A DNA stretch of 64,000 nt, taken from Adineta steineri (lineage: Eukaryota; Rotifera; Eurotatoria; Adinetida; Adinetidae). Shown in pieces: positions 1-13,124 of the stretch. Position 1 is the first letter of the stretch. The number at the start of each line of letters is the position of its first letter. A program made the position numbers and the translations under genes. Under the pieces are notes generated by a model, which did no database searches, had not been told where the DNA came from, and saw nothing but the letters and a program-made list of their open reading frames with translations. Where the stretch lies: positions 186,001 through 250,000 of the forward strand of contig CAJNOI010000043.1 in the NCBI GenBank assembly GCA_905250115.1. Direction: 5' to 3'.

Positions 1-1603
1 CACAATCGGGACAAAGTATATTTGATTCTTCAGTAAGAAAACCTCGACCAACAAGTGAACTTCGACAACGTTGACATACAAAACAATCATTATGCCAATG
101 ACGATCTTCAAATGAGATGTAACGTGTACCACCAACACCTGTAGAACAGAAAAAACAATAATCAATTATTATCATATATAGTTTGTTGTTTAGATTTTAC
201 CAGTTATTGGTTTACTACATGAATAACATTTTTTAGCAAAAAGACGTGCAAAACAATCTGCACAATAGGGTTGATCATCTCGTGATGTAAATCGTTGACC
301 AGCTAATGAATTTTTACAATGGGTACATGTAAAACATTCACGATGCCTAAATTAAAAAATAATTATGAAATCAATAATTAATTAATCATCATACCATGGT
401 TGATTTTTGTATGTTACACCGCCCTGTGCAATCACCTATTTTATTAAAGAAAAATCACATAGAATGATTAAAATATAAATTCTAGAGAAAGGTTAAATCT
501 CTGTTTTTAATTAATACCTTCGTACAACGAGTACATTTTGTTGCAAAATGTTCTTCATAACATGGAACACAATAACTTTTTTGTTCTTTTGGAATAAAAC
601 TTTTTATTCCAATAGGCTGTGAACATGCAAAACATGTAAAACAATGTTCATGATATTGTTGTCCACGATATTCAAGTTTTTTCGTTCCTAAACATATATA
701 TATGAATAATTATTTTTTGATATTTATTTTCGAAATTTTTCTTTTTTTTACCTGGTTTAAATATTTGATTACATTTATCGCAACGTGAAGCAAATTGTTG
801 ATTATAACATTCACCACAATAAAGTTGGTCATTTTTACAACCAAATGGTTTGTCAACAAGTGGTGTTTTACACATTGAACAGAAGAAACATTTTTCATGC
901 CAATGACGATCTTTATATGAAAGATCCTATACAAAGAAAAATTTTATTATGATATAAATCATTGTTTCTCTTCTATACTAACTTTTGATTCAGTACCAAT
1001 TTTTTTACGACATTCTTCACACATATTTGCAAAACGATCTTCATAACATTTAATACAATAAGGATGTTCATCTTTAAGTATATATCGTGAACCCGATAAA
1101 TTTCGATCACAATGATAACATGCAAATTGTTCTGGACCGGCATTATTTCCACCATATGAATTATATTGATATGATGTATGACCATTGCTAATTTTTGTAG
1201 TAGCATTTAACGATCGATTATAATCACCTTCACCAGTATTATAAACAACCTTAAAAAACAATTAATCAATATAGAAATTTTGCTTAATAATATTTATCAA
1301 AATAAATCCTTGTATGCAAATTATTATCTTTTCTTCTTGTCTATCATCGAGTAGTATCTTTATTTAGCTGTCATCTGTTAACAATGTCTTGTAGTTCTAT
1401 TACAAAACAATATGGATGGTTGTAGGATGGTGCTAAATAAAGTCTAGTATTTGTTTTTCTTTTCTTTTACAGACATTAATATAGAAGTATAAGAAATCTT
1501 TTTATGGTGAAATTGTTTTGTTTTATCTTATGGGAAAAAAAGAAAACAATAAAAGCGACATAGTGATTTAATAAATACTAACTTGATCTTGTTCGTCTTC
1601 CAT
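1..1603 (-). CDS. FHL: Four-and-a-half LIM domain protein (FHL2-like), 3' end cut by window edge
   Basis: LIM-only adaptor; FHL proteins act at focal adhesions, sarcomeres and in the nucleus as protein-interaction scaffolds. Exons read on the minus strand: 1583-1603, 983-1249, 752-926, 518-687, 395-435, 201-346 and 1-138 (open at the edge), with consistent phases and GT/AG ends. Successive zinc-finger pairs follow the FHL order: an N-terminal half LIM (CYHC...CIKC), then full LIMs with the family landmarks DLSYKDRHWHE, a YRGQQYHEHC segment, GGVTYKNQPWH and RYISFEDRHWHND. The last visible residues, GRGFLTEESNILCPDC, match the family's C-terminus, so only a few codons are missing. The start MEDEQDQ at 1603 comes from a 21 bp first exon; another first exon is proposed at 3215-3382. 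Family assignment is very secure; which vertebrate FHL it equals is not decided. Confidence 0.95.
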
Positions 1604-3214
1604 ATTTCAATAAATTTTTCTTTTAAACAAAACGAAACAATGCAAAACAATAATTATTATAATGACAGGAGTAATGATTAGGATAACAATCGCATTGTAT
1701 TAGTCGATAACTCACAGTGACATAGACATACACGTTGACTCTATCTTTACTTCTTCGTTATAATGTATGAGAGAAAGAGAAGAATATAGAACGATGTGTC
1801 TTTCTTTTTTTTCTGTCTATTTGAGTTTATCTTTTCTCTTTTTCTTTGTCCTTTTTTTTTCAAAGTGCTATCGGACGAGCAAGCGAACGATAGAGCTAGT
1901 GGTGGTAATAGTAATTGTAGAATAGAACGAGAGGAAAAAATGAGCGAACGACGTGTCGACAAAATATGATAAGGTATAGAGACAAAGAGAACAACTATGC
2001 TTGGCTCGCATACAAATAGAACATATAAGCGTGTTGAAGCTACCACACACACACACGAAGGAGGGGAGAGAGGGAGAGAGAGGAAGAAAAGAAACGAGTA
2101 GGAGCGCAATGAATGCAAGGAGAAGAGACACGCTAAATCTTTGTGACGATATTGCATCTCTTTCGTTCTCATACACCCATGCGATGTTTGATAAGATGAA
2201 AATTCTCTCGTATATATATTGTGGTCACCTATTTATTGTCGTTCGTTCTGTTTTAGATTTACTACGTACTATCGTTTGTCTATAGACTTGCGGTCACTCA
2301 ATATTTTTTTCGTTTCGTTTATATATGTCTGTCGATGTTATTATTACAGAGATCTTATCATTAGTCATTTTAAAGATATCAAAATAAAATAAAAAAAGAA
2401 CAAAATACATTATGATAAGATCTAACTATTTCTGTCTAGATAGATTTCATAATAAGAAAAGAAAATCTTTTCTTTACGTATAAATATAGTTCATAGAAAA
2501 AAGAAGATATTTCTGTATATTACAATTGACAAACGAAAACGAATAAATGAACAATACGTTGTTAATGATAGATGATATCAAATATCCGTATGATGATCAG
2601 TAGTTGATCTATGTATTTGAATTACGAATAACTTATTTGCTTTTAGATGTTGTCTAAGTGTCAAATATTAAAACAAAATATGTATAGAAATATCTAATCT
2701 TTGTAATTTTACATCAGATATAAATATCTATCTTAATCAATGATGAACTATTCATAGGTTTTCTTTTTCTACTCGATAAATTTCAAATATATATTACAAA
2801 TGTTATTCATTTATTGGTAAATATATATATGACAGCAATTAAGATTAGATAATGAAATAATCTCTAACAGACAAAATCATAAAACAAAGTATTTATGTCA
2901 ATAGAATATAAAAGACAAGCAACTATTTTGATAACATATACAAGTTTTATGGATATAAACAGATATTTATTGGGACAATCTAGACAAGTTATTTTTATTG
3001 TATATGAAGAGAAAAAAAAACTGAAAAATTAAGATCTAAGATTTTATGATGAAAATGAATAACTTATATCTATGTTACTTTTTTATTATTAACACTTATT
3101 CTATAAAAAAAAGAGAAGAAAAACATAATTTATGTTAATCAATTCTAGAAATTGTTTTTTAAAGTTAAACTAACAGTCAATCGTAAGAATATTTATAAAT
3201 AAAATTTAACAAAC
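1604..3214. other. FHL upstream region or long first intron; no gene seen
   Basis: AT-rich with pyrimidine-rich runs around 1800-2180 (a short CA repeat near 2043-2055 and GA repeats to about 2090). Open frames here are products of the low complexity and match nothing. It probably holds the promoter for the MEDEQDQ start and the intron of the alternative transcript. Confidence 0.6.
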
Positions 3215-3382
3215 CTCACTAGTTCGTTGATAAGGTCCAACAATACTTTGTCTTGACAACATGGATCGTTCATTTGAATAATATGGTTGTTCTTCGTAAA
3301 TATGTTCTTCTTGTTGATTATTGCCTTTTGAATTATTAGAAGTCATTGTTTGATACGTGGAATTCGTTCCGGTATACGCCAT
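3215..3382 (-). CDS. Probable alternative first coding exon of the FHL gene
   Basis: An open 56-codon exon begins MAYTGTNSTYQTM at 3382 and ends in phase 0 at a GAG followed by a GTTTGT donor at 3214. The encoded segment is polar and rich in S, Q, N and Y, with no recognised domain. The next same-strand exon with a phase-0 acceptor is FHL exon 2 at 1249, about 1.97 kb away, so the simplest reading is a second promoter giving a longer N-terminus than MEDEQDQ. It could instead belong to a separate small gene whose other exons I cannot see. Joining it to FHL is inference; the open frame and donor are seen. Confidence 0.5.
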
Positions 3383-4503
3383 AGTATGAAAAGAGAAATC
3401 TAAAAAAACGAGAAAGTAAATCAACAACAAATAATGTACATATAGAAGCCTTGATTAAACACTTTCTCCCTCCGTCATTTCTTTTTTATTTATTCCCTCG
3501 ATCGATTCAACCATATTTTGTGTGTCTCTTTCTATATATATATGTTATTATACTCACTCGGTGTATATATGTATTTTGAAAAAAAAAAGATTTTATTTCT
3601 ATAGTTCTACACACCGACTGTAGATGTTCTTTATAAGAAATAATACTCTATATAAAGAAAATGTGTACAAGTATATATTCATGTTTCTATATATGTAATA
3701 AAAAATAAAATAAAATCATGTCAACCATCAAACTCTTATAGTATGAAACGATATAAATTCATGTAGAAACGAGTAAAATGAAAGCAATAGTTTGAATTAC
3801 AGGTAGAATATTGTCAACTGAATAGGAATAATAACAACAAGAAAATTGTTTTTTCTCAAGTGTTTACCCAGATTTACTCCTGTATATATATATGAGAAAC
3901 CCAGAGAGAGAGAAGAATGTGACTATCATAAACAGATAGTTAACAGTGGTTTTATGATCTTTAATACAATCGGCACGTTTTTTGAGTTACTAATATCAAA
4001 TGAATCATATAATGAAAATGTCAGAAAGCAAAAAGTAAATATACATATGTAAGTATATTTGAAATAGAAAAAAAATGAGAAGAAAAATGACTCCACAAAT
4101 ACTCTGTCATATATCATTATTCCAATAAGTGATCAATTGTTTTTCTATCACTTATATTCTAATCAATCAAGAACTAATAATATAAAAGCCTTCAAATGAC
4201 ATCATATAGTCCTTGAATCTGGTGATCATCAAAAAAGAATCCAAATAAACAAATGTATATAAATTCTCATATATTTTTCTAGAGTTTTTTTTTTCAATGA
4301 AATATAAATATTAGTCACGAAATAGAGAATAACAAATAGAAAAAAAAAGAAAAAGGAGAAAAAAAAAGTTCTTTTTTTGTTTTGCTAATAATAATAATTT
4401 GTTTTCGCATCACACAGAAATAAGAATTCATCTATCTGAACTTATAAGACACAAAAAAAGAAGAAGAAGAAGAAGAAGAAGAAAAAGGAAAACTTTCGAG
4501 ATT
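3383..4503. other. Intergenic, nothing coding seen
   Basis: AT-rich spacer between the FHL first-exon candidate and the 3' end of the TARP-like gene. It contains a GAA-rich run at about 4455-4485 and no convincing exon. Confidence 0.6.
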
Positions 4504-5897
4504 TTAAACAGATGTAGTCCGCTTAACGCCTTTTCGAGTGCTTCGCCTCGTTGTATTCTCAGTTATTTGTCGTTGTGTATGCGAATTACGTAAAATTTTG
4601 ACATTTGACATTGTTGTTGCTGGTGTTGTAGGTCTTGAATTAGCTATTAAATGTGCTTGGGATCTCGATTTAACCATTTTTGTTAGTAAATCCATATCTT
4701 CAGCACGAATCAAAACACGACAATAATCTCCATAGAGAAGTGTCGGTGATCGTGGTGGAAATGATGGAGAAGAAGTTTTATCAACATATTTATATAATGA
4801 TGGTGTAGATTTATCAAATGGTAAACGTCGTGTTTGTTGTTTATGTACTAAAGAATTTGGTGTATCACTATTCATATATTGATAACGAGGATCATTGGAA
4901 TTCGAATAATTTAATTGATTTATTTGATTATTCGAACGACTAGCCATTGGTTTTCTATTATTATTGTTATTATTTGCATCAAATGAAACAGGATTTAATG
5001 TTAAAGCTGTTGTCATTGATAAACAAGTTCCCATTAATCGACGAGTACGTTCGCGTAATTTTTCTTGTTTACGTACAAGTGCACGAAAACGATATATAAA
5101 CCAATATACAGTTAAAACACCAGTTAATTCTTGTAGAACAAATGATAAAACAGCACAAAGAAATGAAAATCCATAGAAACATTGCATCACCGGATAATCT
5201 TGATCGATTTTAACCGATTCTTCAGTTGTAATTGAAACGTATAATGTAACACCAACCATCGTGAGCAAGCCTAAATGAATAAAAAAATAGATTTTCAAAA
5301 AAAATACTGTCATATATGTAGATTTGAAATGAACCTGAGATAGAAAATAAAAGTCCTGAGATAAAGAAAACAGCTTTTCGACGTCGTTTGCAAAGACCAC
5401 GTGAAAATAAAAATATAGCAATGACTAAAAGAGCAGACGCAGCTGTAAAACAGGCCATACTTGGTGCTGATCGATCTGATTAAAACAATAAATTATATAT
5501 ATATATATATTATAAAAACTAAAAAATATGATCTTACATGATACAGCTTTAAAACCTTTTTCCATTTTTGCTTCAGCTTTAGAATACCTAACAACATCAC
5601 AATTATATGAAGCATCTAAATATAATTTCAAATTTATAAGTAAAAAAAAATAATAATTTCTCATTTATATTATTTACTATAAACTTCCTTCATACATTCG
5701 CGCCAAAGACCAATTCGGTGATACGTAAAATTTAAAACTCGCATATCGCCTGCTTTTGTTATTGTAGTTGATGATAATCGTGTTTGTTTTCCATATATCC
5801 AGTAATCAGTAAGAAGACAAACAGCCATAAGTGAAGGCGCAGTATAGGCACTGACCGAAGCAGAGACCATTAGTGCCTTATGATGAAAATTACCCAT
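4504..5897 (-). CDS. TARP/stargazin-like voltage-dependent calcium channel gamma subunit
   Basis: Four-pass membrane protein of the claudin/PMP22 superfamily. Vertebrate relatives are auxiliary subunits of AMPA receptors and calcium channels. Exons 5678-5897, 5538-5615, 5335-5475 and 4504-5270 sum to 401 residues. The start MGNFHHKA at 5897 aligns with the family's first transmembrane segment, which ends in LLTDYWIYGKQ (vertebrate TDYWLYS). The extracellular loop carries the claudin-type GLWREC and a later Cys in ASYNCD. Three further hydrophobic segments follow (around ASALLVIAIFLF, GLLTMVGVTLYV and FLCAVLSFVLQELTGVL). The cytoplasmic tail is long, S/T/N-rich and basic. It ends in TTSV, a class I PDZ-binding motif comparable to TARP TTPV. 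A polypyrimidine-CAG acceptor lies 15 nt upstream of the ATG. Whether it is a true TARP or a gamma1/6-like subunit is not settled, though the PDZ end favours TARP. Confidence 0.85.
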
Positions 5898-8800
5898 CCA
5901 TACGCCGTCACTGCGCAATTGGGAAAGGGACTTGTGTTGTTTGTTATTGATTATTCGATGTAATCGAAAGATGAATTGTTAAAACGTTAAATGTAATACA
6001 ACACAATAGGGACAAAGATGATGATGTGTGAAATCATCTAAAAAGTAAATATATATATATGTATTCATTTTATATATTGAAGGTATGAATAATATTGAAA
6101 TATTTTTTCAAAAAAAAAACGAAGATAACTATTGTTGTTGAATTTTTCCAATAGATTCTTCATAAGGAAGATGTTGGCACGCAATAATCACTTTCTCTCT
6201 CTCCCTTGTTCTTTTTGTTCGAATTATTATTTATGACTACTGAGCATACACAACACACATACTGGTCCCGCCTCGCGTTTGAAGTCCCTCGTTTCTTTAC
6301 TATCATAGTCCTTGAGCTAATACACCATACACAAAAAAAGAGAGAGATGCATCCATACTTAGACTCAAAAAGAAAGAACTAGAGAAATATTTTATTAGTA
6401 TTCCTCTTTGCGCGCGGGTACGAGCGTTCTATTTCGATCGTTCACGATGCGATGTAAACTTACGATCAGATCATCTTCCCTAGCTTTTTCTCTTTACTAA
6501 TGGTACTACATATAAGAAAAATTGCATTTTTTTATCTTTCGCTAGCTCTATTTTTATTCTTTTTCTTTTCCCTTTTTTTTTCCTTTAACTATCTTTATGT
6601 GTGAGTATGGTATGTAGTAATCATGACAGCTACATCGACGGAAAAGATGAGTAGATACTTTTGAACAATTGATCGTAAAATGCGACTTGTTCTTTGCTTT
6701 GTGTCTCAAACAATTGTTTCTTCCTCTCTCTCTCTCTCCCTCTCTTTGTCTCGCATCTTAGACTAGCATTACTAACGCGAGGCCTAGCGGCAATCTGTGT
6801 CTTTACGCATATACTCAAAAACTAGACAAATTTGTTGTAGAGAAAAAAATAGTATACGGAAGGAAAAATTTAAATAATATAATATTAATATACCGTTACG
6901 GATCATTACATTCAGTTATAAATATTTTTCTTAGTTTACGATTCAATTTTAATCTATTAAATTCTATCAATTACATCTACTAGTTGATTTCTATAGGATA
7001 TATATTATATGATTTAGTAATATTAACCTAGAATTAGTTACCTTCTGAACAAATATATGTATATATTCGGTGCAAAATAAACATAATCATATGATTACAA
7101 AAAAATAGTGAAAGATCTAACTTGTAGTAATAAGAAAACTAGAGATTATTTTTTCTATATCAATTGAACAGCCTATTTTTCGCATGATAGTGAATATTTA
7201 TTTTATTGGGAGATAGATGATTGATTGTTCATTTCATTCCAATATTGTTGAACATGCAACATTATTTGCACACGTTGATTCCTGATTTAATAAGATAGTT
7301 TTATCTATGAAGCCAATCATAGAACGAGTTTGAATGACTATGAGGAAAGCAAAGTATTTTTTTGCGAAAAAAAATAATATCTAATTCCTCTATTAGTTAC
7401 ACTAGGAATGATGATTTCAATTTCATATTAATAATTATATACACAAGAAAATTCATATTTAATAAAACTACAAAATATATGAAGAATATTATTATACAGG
7501 AAAAAAACGATATTCATAACTAAGTTTTTGATTCAAAAAAAGAAGAATATTTGTATTAATTATTGAATGTTGTATCTTAAACGAAATAATATAATATAAT
7601 CTTTTATTTATTTATTAACGTTCATAATCGAGATAATTTATTTAGTAGATATATATAAGCATGATTTTGAGCAAAATACTGATTTGTTTTTTTGGAAATG
7701 TCAGGGAACATCTATGAGAATTGTAATAGTATTCCATAAGAAATTTATATGATTAACGAAATTATATGTCACATGAAAAACATTCAGAATTTTTGTAAGA
7801 GTTATCTTTCGTTTATGATTGTAACTTCTAATGACGTTTATATTTAAATAATTATACTTGTTTTATTATTCTAAATCATATCCTTATTTTTCTTTTCTTT
7901 TATTTATAATTCAAATTTAATAAATAAGAAAAGATCTTAGAGAAAGAAAAAATAACTATGACGAATAACATATCAATCTCTGTCGCTCAGTAATTGATAA
8001 TATACGTGATAGATTGAGATACAATATACCATAAGGTTTTTTTCTACAATGGCAGAATACAGGACATTTGTCAATAAGTTATTAGAAAGAAAAACTAATG
8101 CTTTTGTTTATCTAATTATTCTCTGACTTTTTATATCGATAAGCTAAACATAATCAAAATAGCAGTATATTTCACACTATCAAACAGGCAAAATGTTTAT
8201 AAGATCAAATTTACTGATATTTAAAAATCAAAGAATTTATTTATTACATATAATAAAATTTCAATGGAACAAAAATCGACATTATCATAAGTTGTCATAT
8301 GGATAATGATATATAATAATTATTTGAATAAGAATACATTATAAGTGAAGGTGAAATGTTCATATACAAAATTCAACTTACATAATATGCAATTATTCAA
8401 AGAACAGAACGAATCTATCATCTGAGATTGACATAATAAAGAACACGTTTTTATCCTTGATTATAGTTAATATTGAAAGAACAAGGATAAAAATCGGTCA
8501 TTATATAAAATTAAAATATTCTACATATAGTTCTTTGTTACTATTCTCACACTCTACAATTAATGTTAAATATTATCATATATCTTTTTTTGTACTAGAA
8601 GGTTGAACTGTGAATAGTCGATCATATTTCTTACACGTGATATTTTTTTCTTATTTTAGTTAATGGACAATTTGTAATATGTCTGAATTTGTATAATTAA
8701 GTATGTCGTATCTCCGGTCGACATGAATAAAAATCAAGAAGATCCATACCATGAAAATGTTTATCTAATCGAGATGTACTTCATGAAATAATTGATTTAA

Positions 8801-9376
8801 TGTGATGACTAGTAGTACTAAATGATATGATAACTTTATAAAATAAATCATAATCATTTATTTACGATCTTGAAAATAAAATGTACTCAAGACATCTTAA
8901 GAACTTATTGAATGTTAATGATTTGACCTAGACAAGACAAATGTTATTTATAATATAAGTAATCATAATGAATAGTTGATATATGAATAGAACCTTGATA
9001 CACATTTATCAAATAGGGTGTCATAAAGAAATAAATAAATATATAGGCCAAAAATCATAACATTTTTCAAAGAAAAATTGTATTCTTTTCGATTAAAGCT
9101 TAGAGTAATCATTACATTTATTATAAAGGTCTTTTTATACGAAAGGAATTCGATTCTTCGAAAAAAGTTATTAAATTAGAAAAAAAACACACAATATTAT
9201 ACAGCTAGTTGAATAATTTAATGATAAAGTTAACTATGGATATTTTTTGTTTTTGATGGGAAGAGAAAAAACAACAACATGTTTTTTATTGTCTTGTTAT
9301 GTTTGCATGATTTGTCTCAACATCACAGGTTAATGAAAGACTAATTATAAATGAAAGAAGAAAAAGATAGAATTGA
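5898..9376. other. Long intergenic stretch, 3.5 kb, no gene recognised
   Basis: Presumably the upstream region of the TARP-like gene (CT-rich runs near 6190-6210 and 6725-6750) and the 3' flank of the PTB gene. Very AT-rich from 6830 onward. I see no exon with a convincing frame, no RNA gene and no obvious repeat family. Confidence 0.5.
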
Positions 9377-10831
9377 TTATACTTCTGAATCTCTTAAATA
9401 AGTATCATCATATTTGCTTCGTGTTTTTTCATGTTGATGAAGGCCAGGTCGATGTTTTGATCGACGCCGAGGTGAATGTCCTTCTCTTTTATCATCATGA
9501 TTTTGTTTTATTCCTCTTGAAGATTGTTGTTGGGCATTAAATGCTTCAGCAAGTGAAAGAGCAAAACGATGTCCATGATCTTTCGATTGAAATAAGAATG
9601 CATAACATTCTGTTACTGTTTCATTAGTTATTTTACTGTCAGTAGATGAACTTTTCGGTTGACGTAAAACGATACAAGCCGAGATTTTAGAATATTTGAC
9701 ATCATGCATAACATAAGATATATGTTCTAATGGAATAAGACCATGTTGATGACGTTCAGGACTATGATTACGTGAATTATGTTTAGTACGTGTTGGTGAT
9801 TGTCGATGTGTAAGCGTAAGTCCACGTGTATTTATACATGCCTCTAATGTTGGCATTTCATTCATCGATGATATTTGTCGAGCACTTTCTACCATTTCAT
9901 CGATAGGACCACGTACTGCTTTTGAGCCCCATAATTGTACGCATGGTTTTCGACCTAAATATTTAACAAGAAAGTATTGTGGTAGCAATAATTTGTATTG
10001 TGATGATACAACAGGAGCATCAACATATTCATTTTGTTTTATTTTTAATAGAATAGCATCGGGAGTAAATGGAGCTGGTGATTCATCAATATGATTTGTA
10101 TGTATTAAATTTAAATTATTAAAATCTCGACTTAAATTTGTTATACCATTTATATTCGTTATATTATGATTTTGCGAAGCAGGAGGAAGTGGAGGAGGTT
10201 GATTAGGACGATGATTATGTCGTCGTTGATTCGGTGATGAATCTGAAGGTGTCGATGGACGACTATTTTCACGAGATGTACGACGACGCATAAATGGTGA
10301 AAAACTTGTATTTTTCACTTCAGATATTGTTTCAACTGATTGAAGATAAAAATTTGCTGGTTCATAAGATTCATCATGAGATGGTTGAAAACCAAAATAA
10401 TCATGATTTCTAGTTTCTTCTTGAAAGGCATCGTCAAATTCGACATACAACTAACGAAAGAAAAACCAAAATATAATCATTGTATTGAAAATAATGTGTC
10501 AATTCAACACTCATTTACTTATATATATATACAAGAGAATATGACAGAAATATTCAATAAGATTTTCTTTTCGTACTCGAGGTACTATTATGATTTTATA
10601 GTTAAGAATAGAGAGAGAGAAAAAACATAATTTTTCTTTCTTTGATAATATTTTTTTGTGCTAAATAATAAATCATCTTACAGCTTTTACTCGTTCTAAT
10701 TCATTGGTTTGTTTTCGAGTTAAAGGTGAAATATTTGAATCATTTCCATTAGTAATAGTAGTATGAATTGGCATGATTGTAGCATAATGCATTTGATGTT
10801 GTTGACGATGATATTCTTCTTTACGAGCCAT
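9377..10831 (-). CDS. PTB/PID-domain adaptor-like protein
   Basis: Two exons, 10682-10831 and 9377-10450, give 407 residues starting MARKEEYHRQQ. The N-terminal half is low complexity, with a proline patch (PNQPPPLPP) that could bind SH3 or WW domains. The C-terminal half carries a phosphotyrosine-binding fold: YFLVKYLGRKPCVQLWG, a basic/polar insert, then GLIPLEHISYVMHDVKYSKI and ECYAFLFQSKDHGHRFALSL as the later strands and C-terminal helix. PTB modules bind NPxY-like peptides of receptors or lipids. The tail is Arg/His-rich with no domain. I could not match it confidently to a named family; resemblance to FAM43-type proteins is only at the PTB level. Function beyond an adaptor role is not inferable. 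Confidence 0.7.
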
Positions 10832-13124
10832 TTAGTTTTAGTTAATTAATAATTTATTTCAACTATGACACAGCATCTTAAAAAAAATAAATAGAATACT
10901 TTTGTTTTGGTCACATCGTAAACTGAGAGTAATATGGTAGTAGTATTCAATAGACGTAATAGCCCTTATGGCATTTTTATAGTGTTTTTTTTGTCTCTTC
11001 TGTGCAGTTATTTGTATAAGACGGTGAGAATAATAATAGAAAGTAAATAAATATTTAGTCAGATCCTGTAACTTAAAAACTAGTAATATATATATATCAA
11101 AACAAGAGAAATGTACTTAAAATAAAGATTGATATTTATGCAAGTATAGAAAGACCTAGACATGTTTATAAATTTACACTCAACTGACTATTTGATTATT
11201 CAAATAAATCCATTCAACTGACTTTCTGTTTATTTACTTTAAAAATTCGATTATTTCTAATTGAAAACATGCTTTTTAATTTTCTATCTAGTATAACTAT
11301 ACCTTTCGTTGTAATTAATCGTTTGTTATCTTTTCGTTGTATCAATAAATTAATTTTCATTCTTTGATTTGTGTTCAACAACTATTTTCTTGTACAAAAT
11401 CAGTCATAAATTTCATTGCGATAACAAAAAATGTGAAGTATATATTCTGCTTTTTCTTCTTCTTTTGTCCTGTTTCGATTGTTAGCATTGTCAAAAGCTT
11501 GTTATGATATAAAAAGATTATATGTGAAGAAAATAAAACGTATCGAATGACTTCCTGCACTACATAAAGATGTTGTTGTACACACGCGTCGCAGTCAGTA
11601 GTGGTAGTAAGTTGCTTTTGTGAAGTATATATATATATATATGTACAGTTGATTAAGTCAGTTAAAAATCAGCTAGTAAATAAAAATCTAATAGAAAGAG
11701 GAAAAAAAGTGGAAGAATATGAAGGACAACAAGGAGCAAAGAAGAAAAAAAAGATTTTCTTTTTCTTTCGAGAATAAGTAAATCAAACATTATACTGAGA
11801 ACGTTATTCTCATTTTTTTCTCTTTCTTTCTTTCTCAGTATGTGTTCGTTATGAGTTGACAGCAAACGAAAGTATAAGGAAATTGGACAGAAGGAAAAAA
11901 AGAAATTGAATAAATACGAATATACTAGATTCGAATGTCTTTCTTTTATTCTTACTAAACTATGACGTAGATGATTACGTGTAAATTATGATTATTTCAC
12001 TATTACTTGGAAAGTACTTTTATATGTACTTACAACCGTTTAAAAAATCCCATTAGTAAATGATATACAGTAAGTATAAGAAGACATACAAATAATATGA
12101 AAATTAATTTATTTAATATACTGTTAAATAAACTACAATAACATGCAGATGATAAAATTACGATCTAATAATAAAAATCTTATACCATATTTGAAAAAAA
12201 AATGTAAATTATTAAATATTTGGTTTTTATCGATGAACTTTATGTATAAAATCATCGTCATGTATAGACAAATAACATTATCAACATAAAAATGACTATT
12301 TCGTCTTTTCGTTTTTTTTTATGACATGAAATGTCTTATTGAGACATATGTATGTATTCAATTAGATAAATATAACTAAAAATAAATGGTGAAGTACTAT
12401 GACCAATGAATACAATGTCTAACTATAGACAGGTGAAGTACTTTAAATGTCATTTATGTACATTATTGAACATCTGTATAATAACAATACAAGATGAGAG
12501 CAACTCTTATCATACCTACTATTAGTGTTGATATTGAATTATATAACTGACAAAAGTTTAAGTGTGATAAAATCATATTGATTTTGTTATGTAAATTTAG
12601 AGACAAATTTCGGTTGTAGTAAAGATCTAAATGAATCTATTTCAAATTTTACCAATAAAAATGGCTTTGAATATAACATATTTGATGATGATGATGATGA
12701 CAGAATATAGATTGATTTCGAAATAAAAATGTTGTCATGAAAATGAAATTTAATATATTTATCAAATATCTTTCTATGTACATCATATGAATTAATATTT
12801 ACAATAAAAATAAAAATAGAATATTTGCTATCATGCAATTGATATGATATCAGGTAGGTTAATATTATATTTGATCGAAGATTATCTGTATAATATGACC
12901 TTGTTTAGTAAAAGAACAATAAATAATACATTAATATTCATCTTTCTCAACGAATAACATATGATTTTTTTATATGATCATTGATTAGTAAAGTCATCTG
13001 TCGACAATAGTTATCTTAACACACCGAATGAATGAACGACCACGTACGTTCTTTCTTTCATTCTTTCTGTTATAGTATATGACTTTATTTAAATATTATT
13101 TTCATTCTATTATAAATCGACAAT
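10832..13124. other. Divergent intergenic region, no gene seen
   Basis: AT-rich spacer between the divergently transcribed PTB gene and RFC2, with a TA repeat near 11629-11641. No frame shows splice structure or family similarity. The 100 bp before 13125 contain CTTTCTTT-type pyrimidine runs that also appear in degenerate form near 14770 (see the duplication finding). Confidence 0.55.

Noticed and set aside
1747-2285. Open frames of 94-141 codons on both strands in the CT/GA-rich tract
   Set aside because: Products of low-complexity sequence: Ser/Leu/Phe runs, no splice structure, no family features, and frames on both strands overlap each other.
4399-5176. Plus-strand frames opposite the TARP-like gene
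   Set aside because: Antisense shadows of the well-supported minus-strand exons, with no motifs of their own.
5661-5918. Upstream start for the TARP-like gene at 5918
   Set aside because: That position is TTG, not ATG; the MGNFHHK start matches the family's N-terminus just before TM1.
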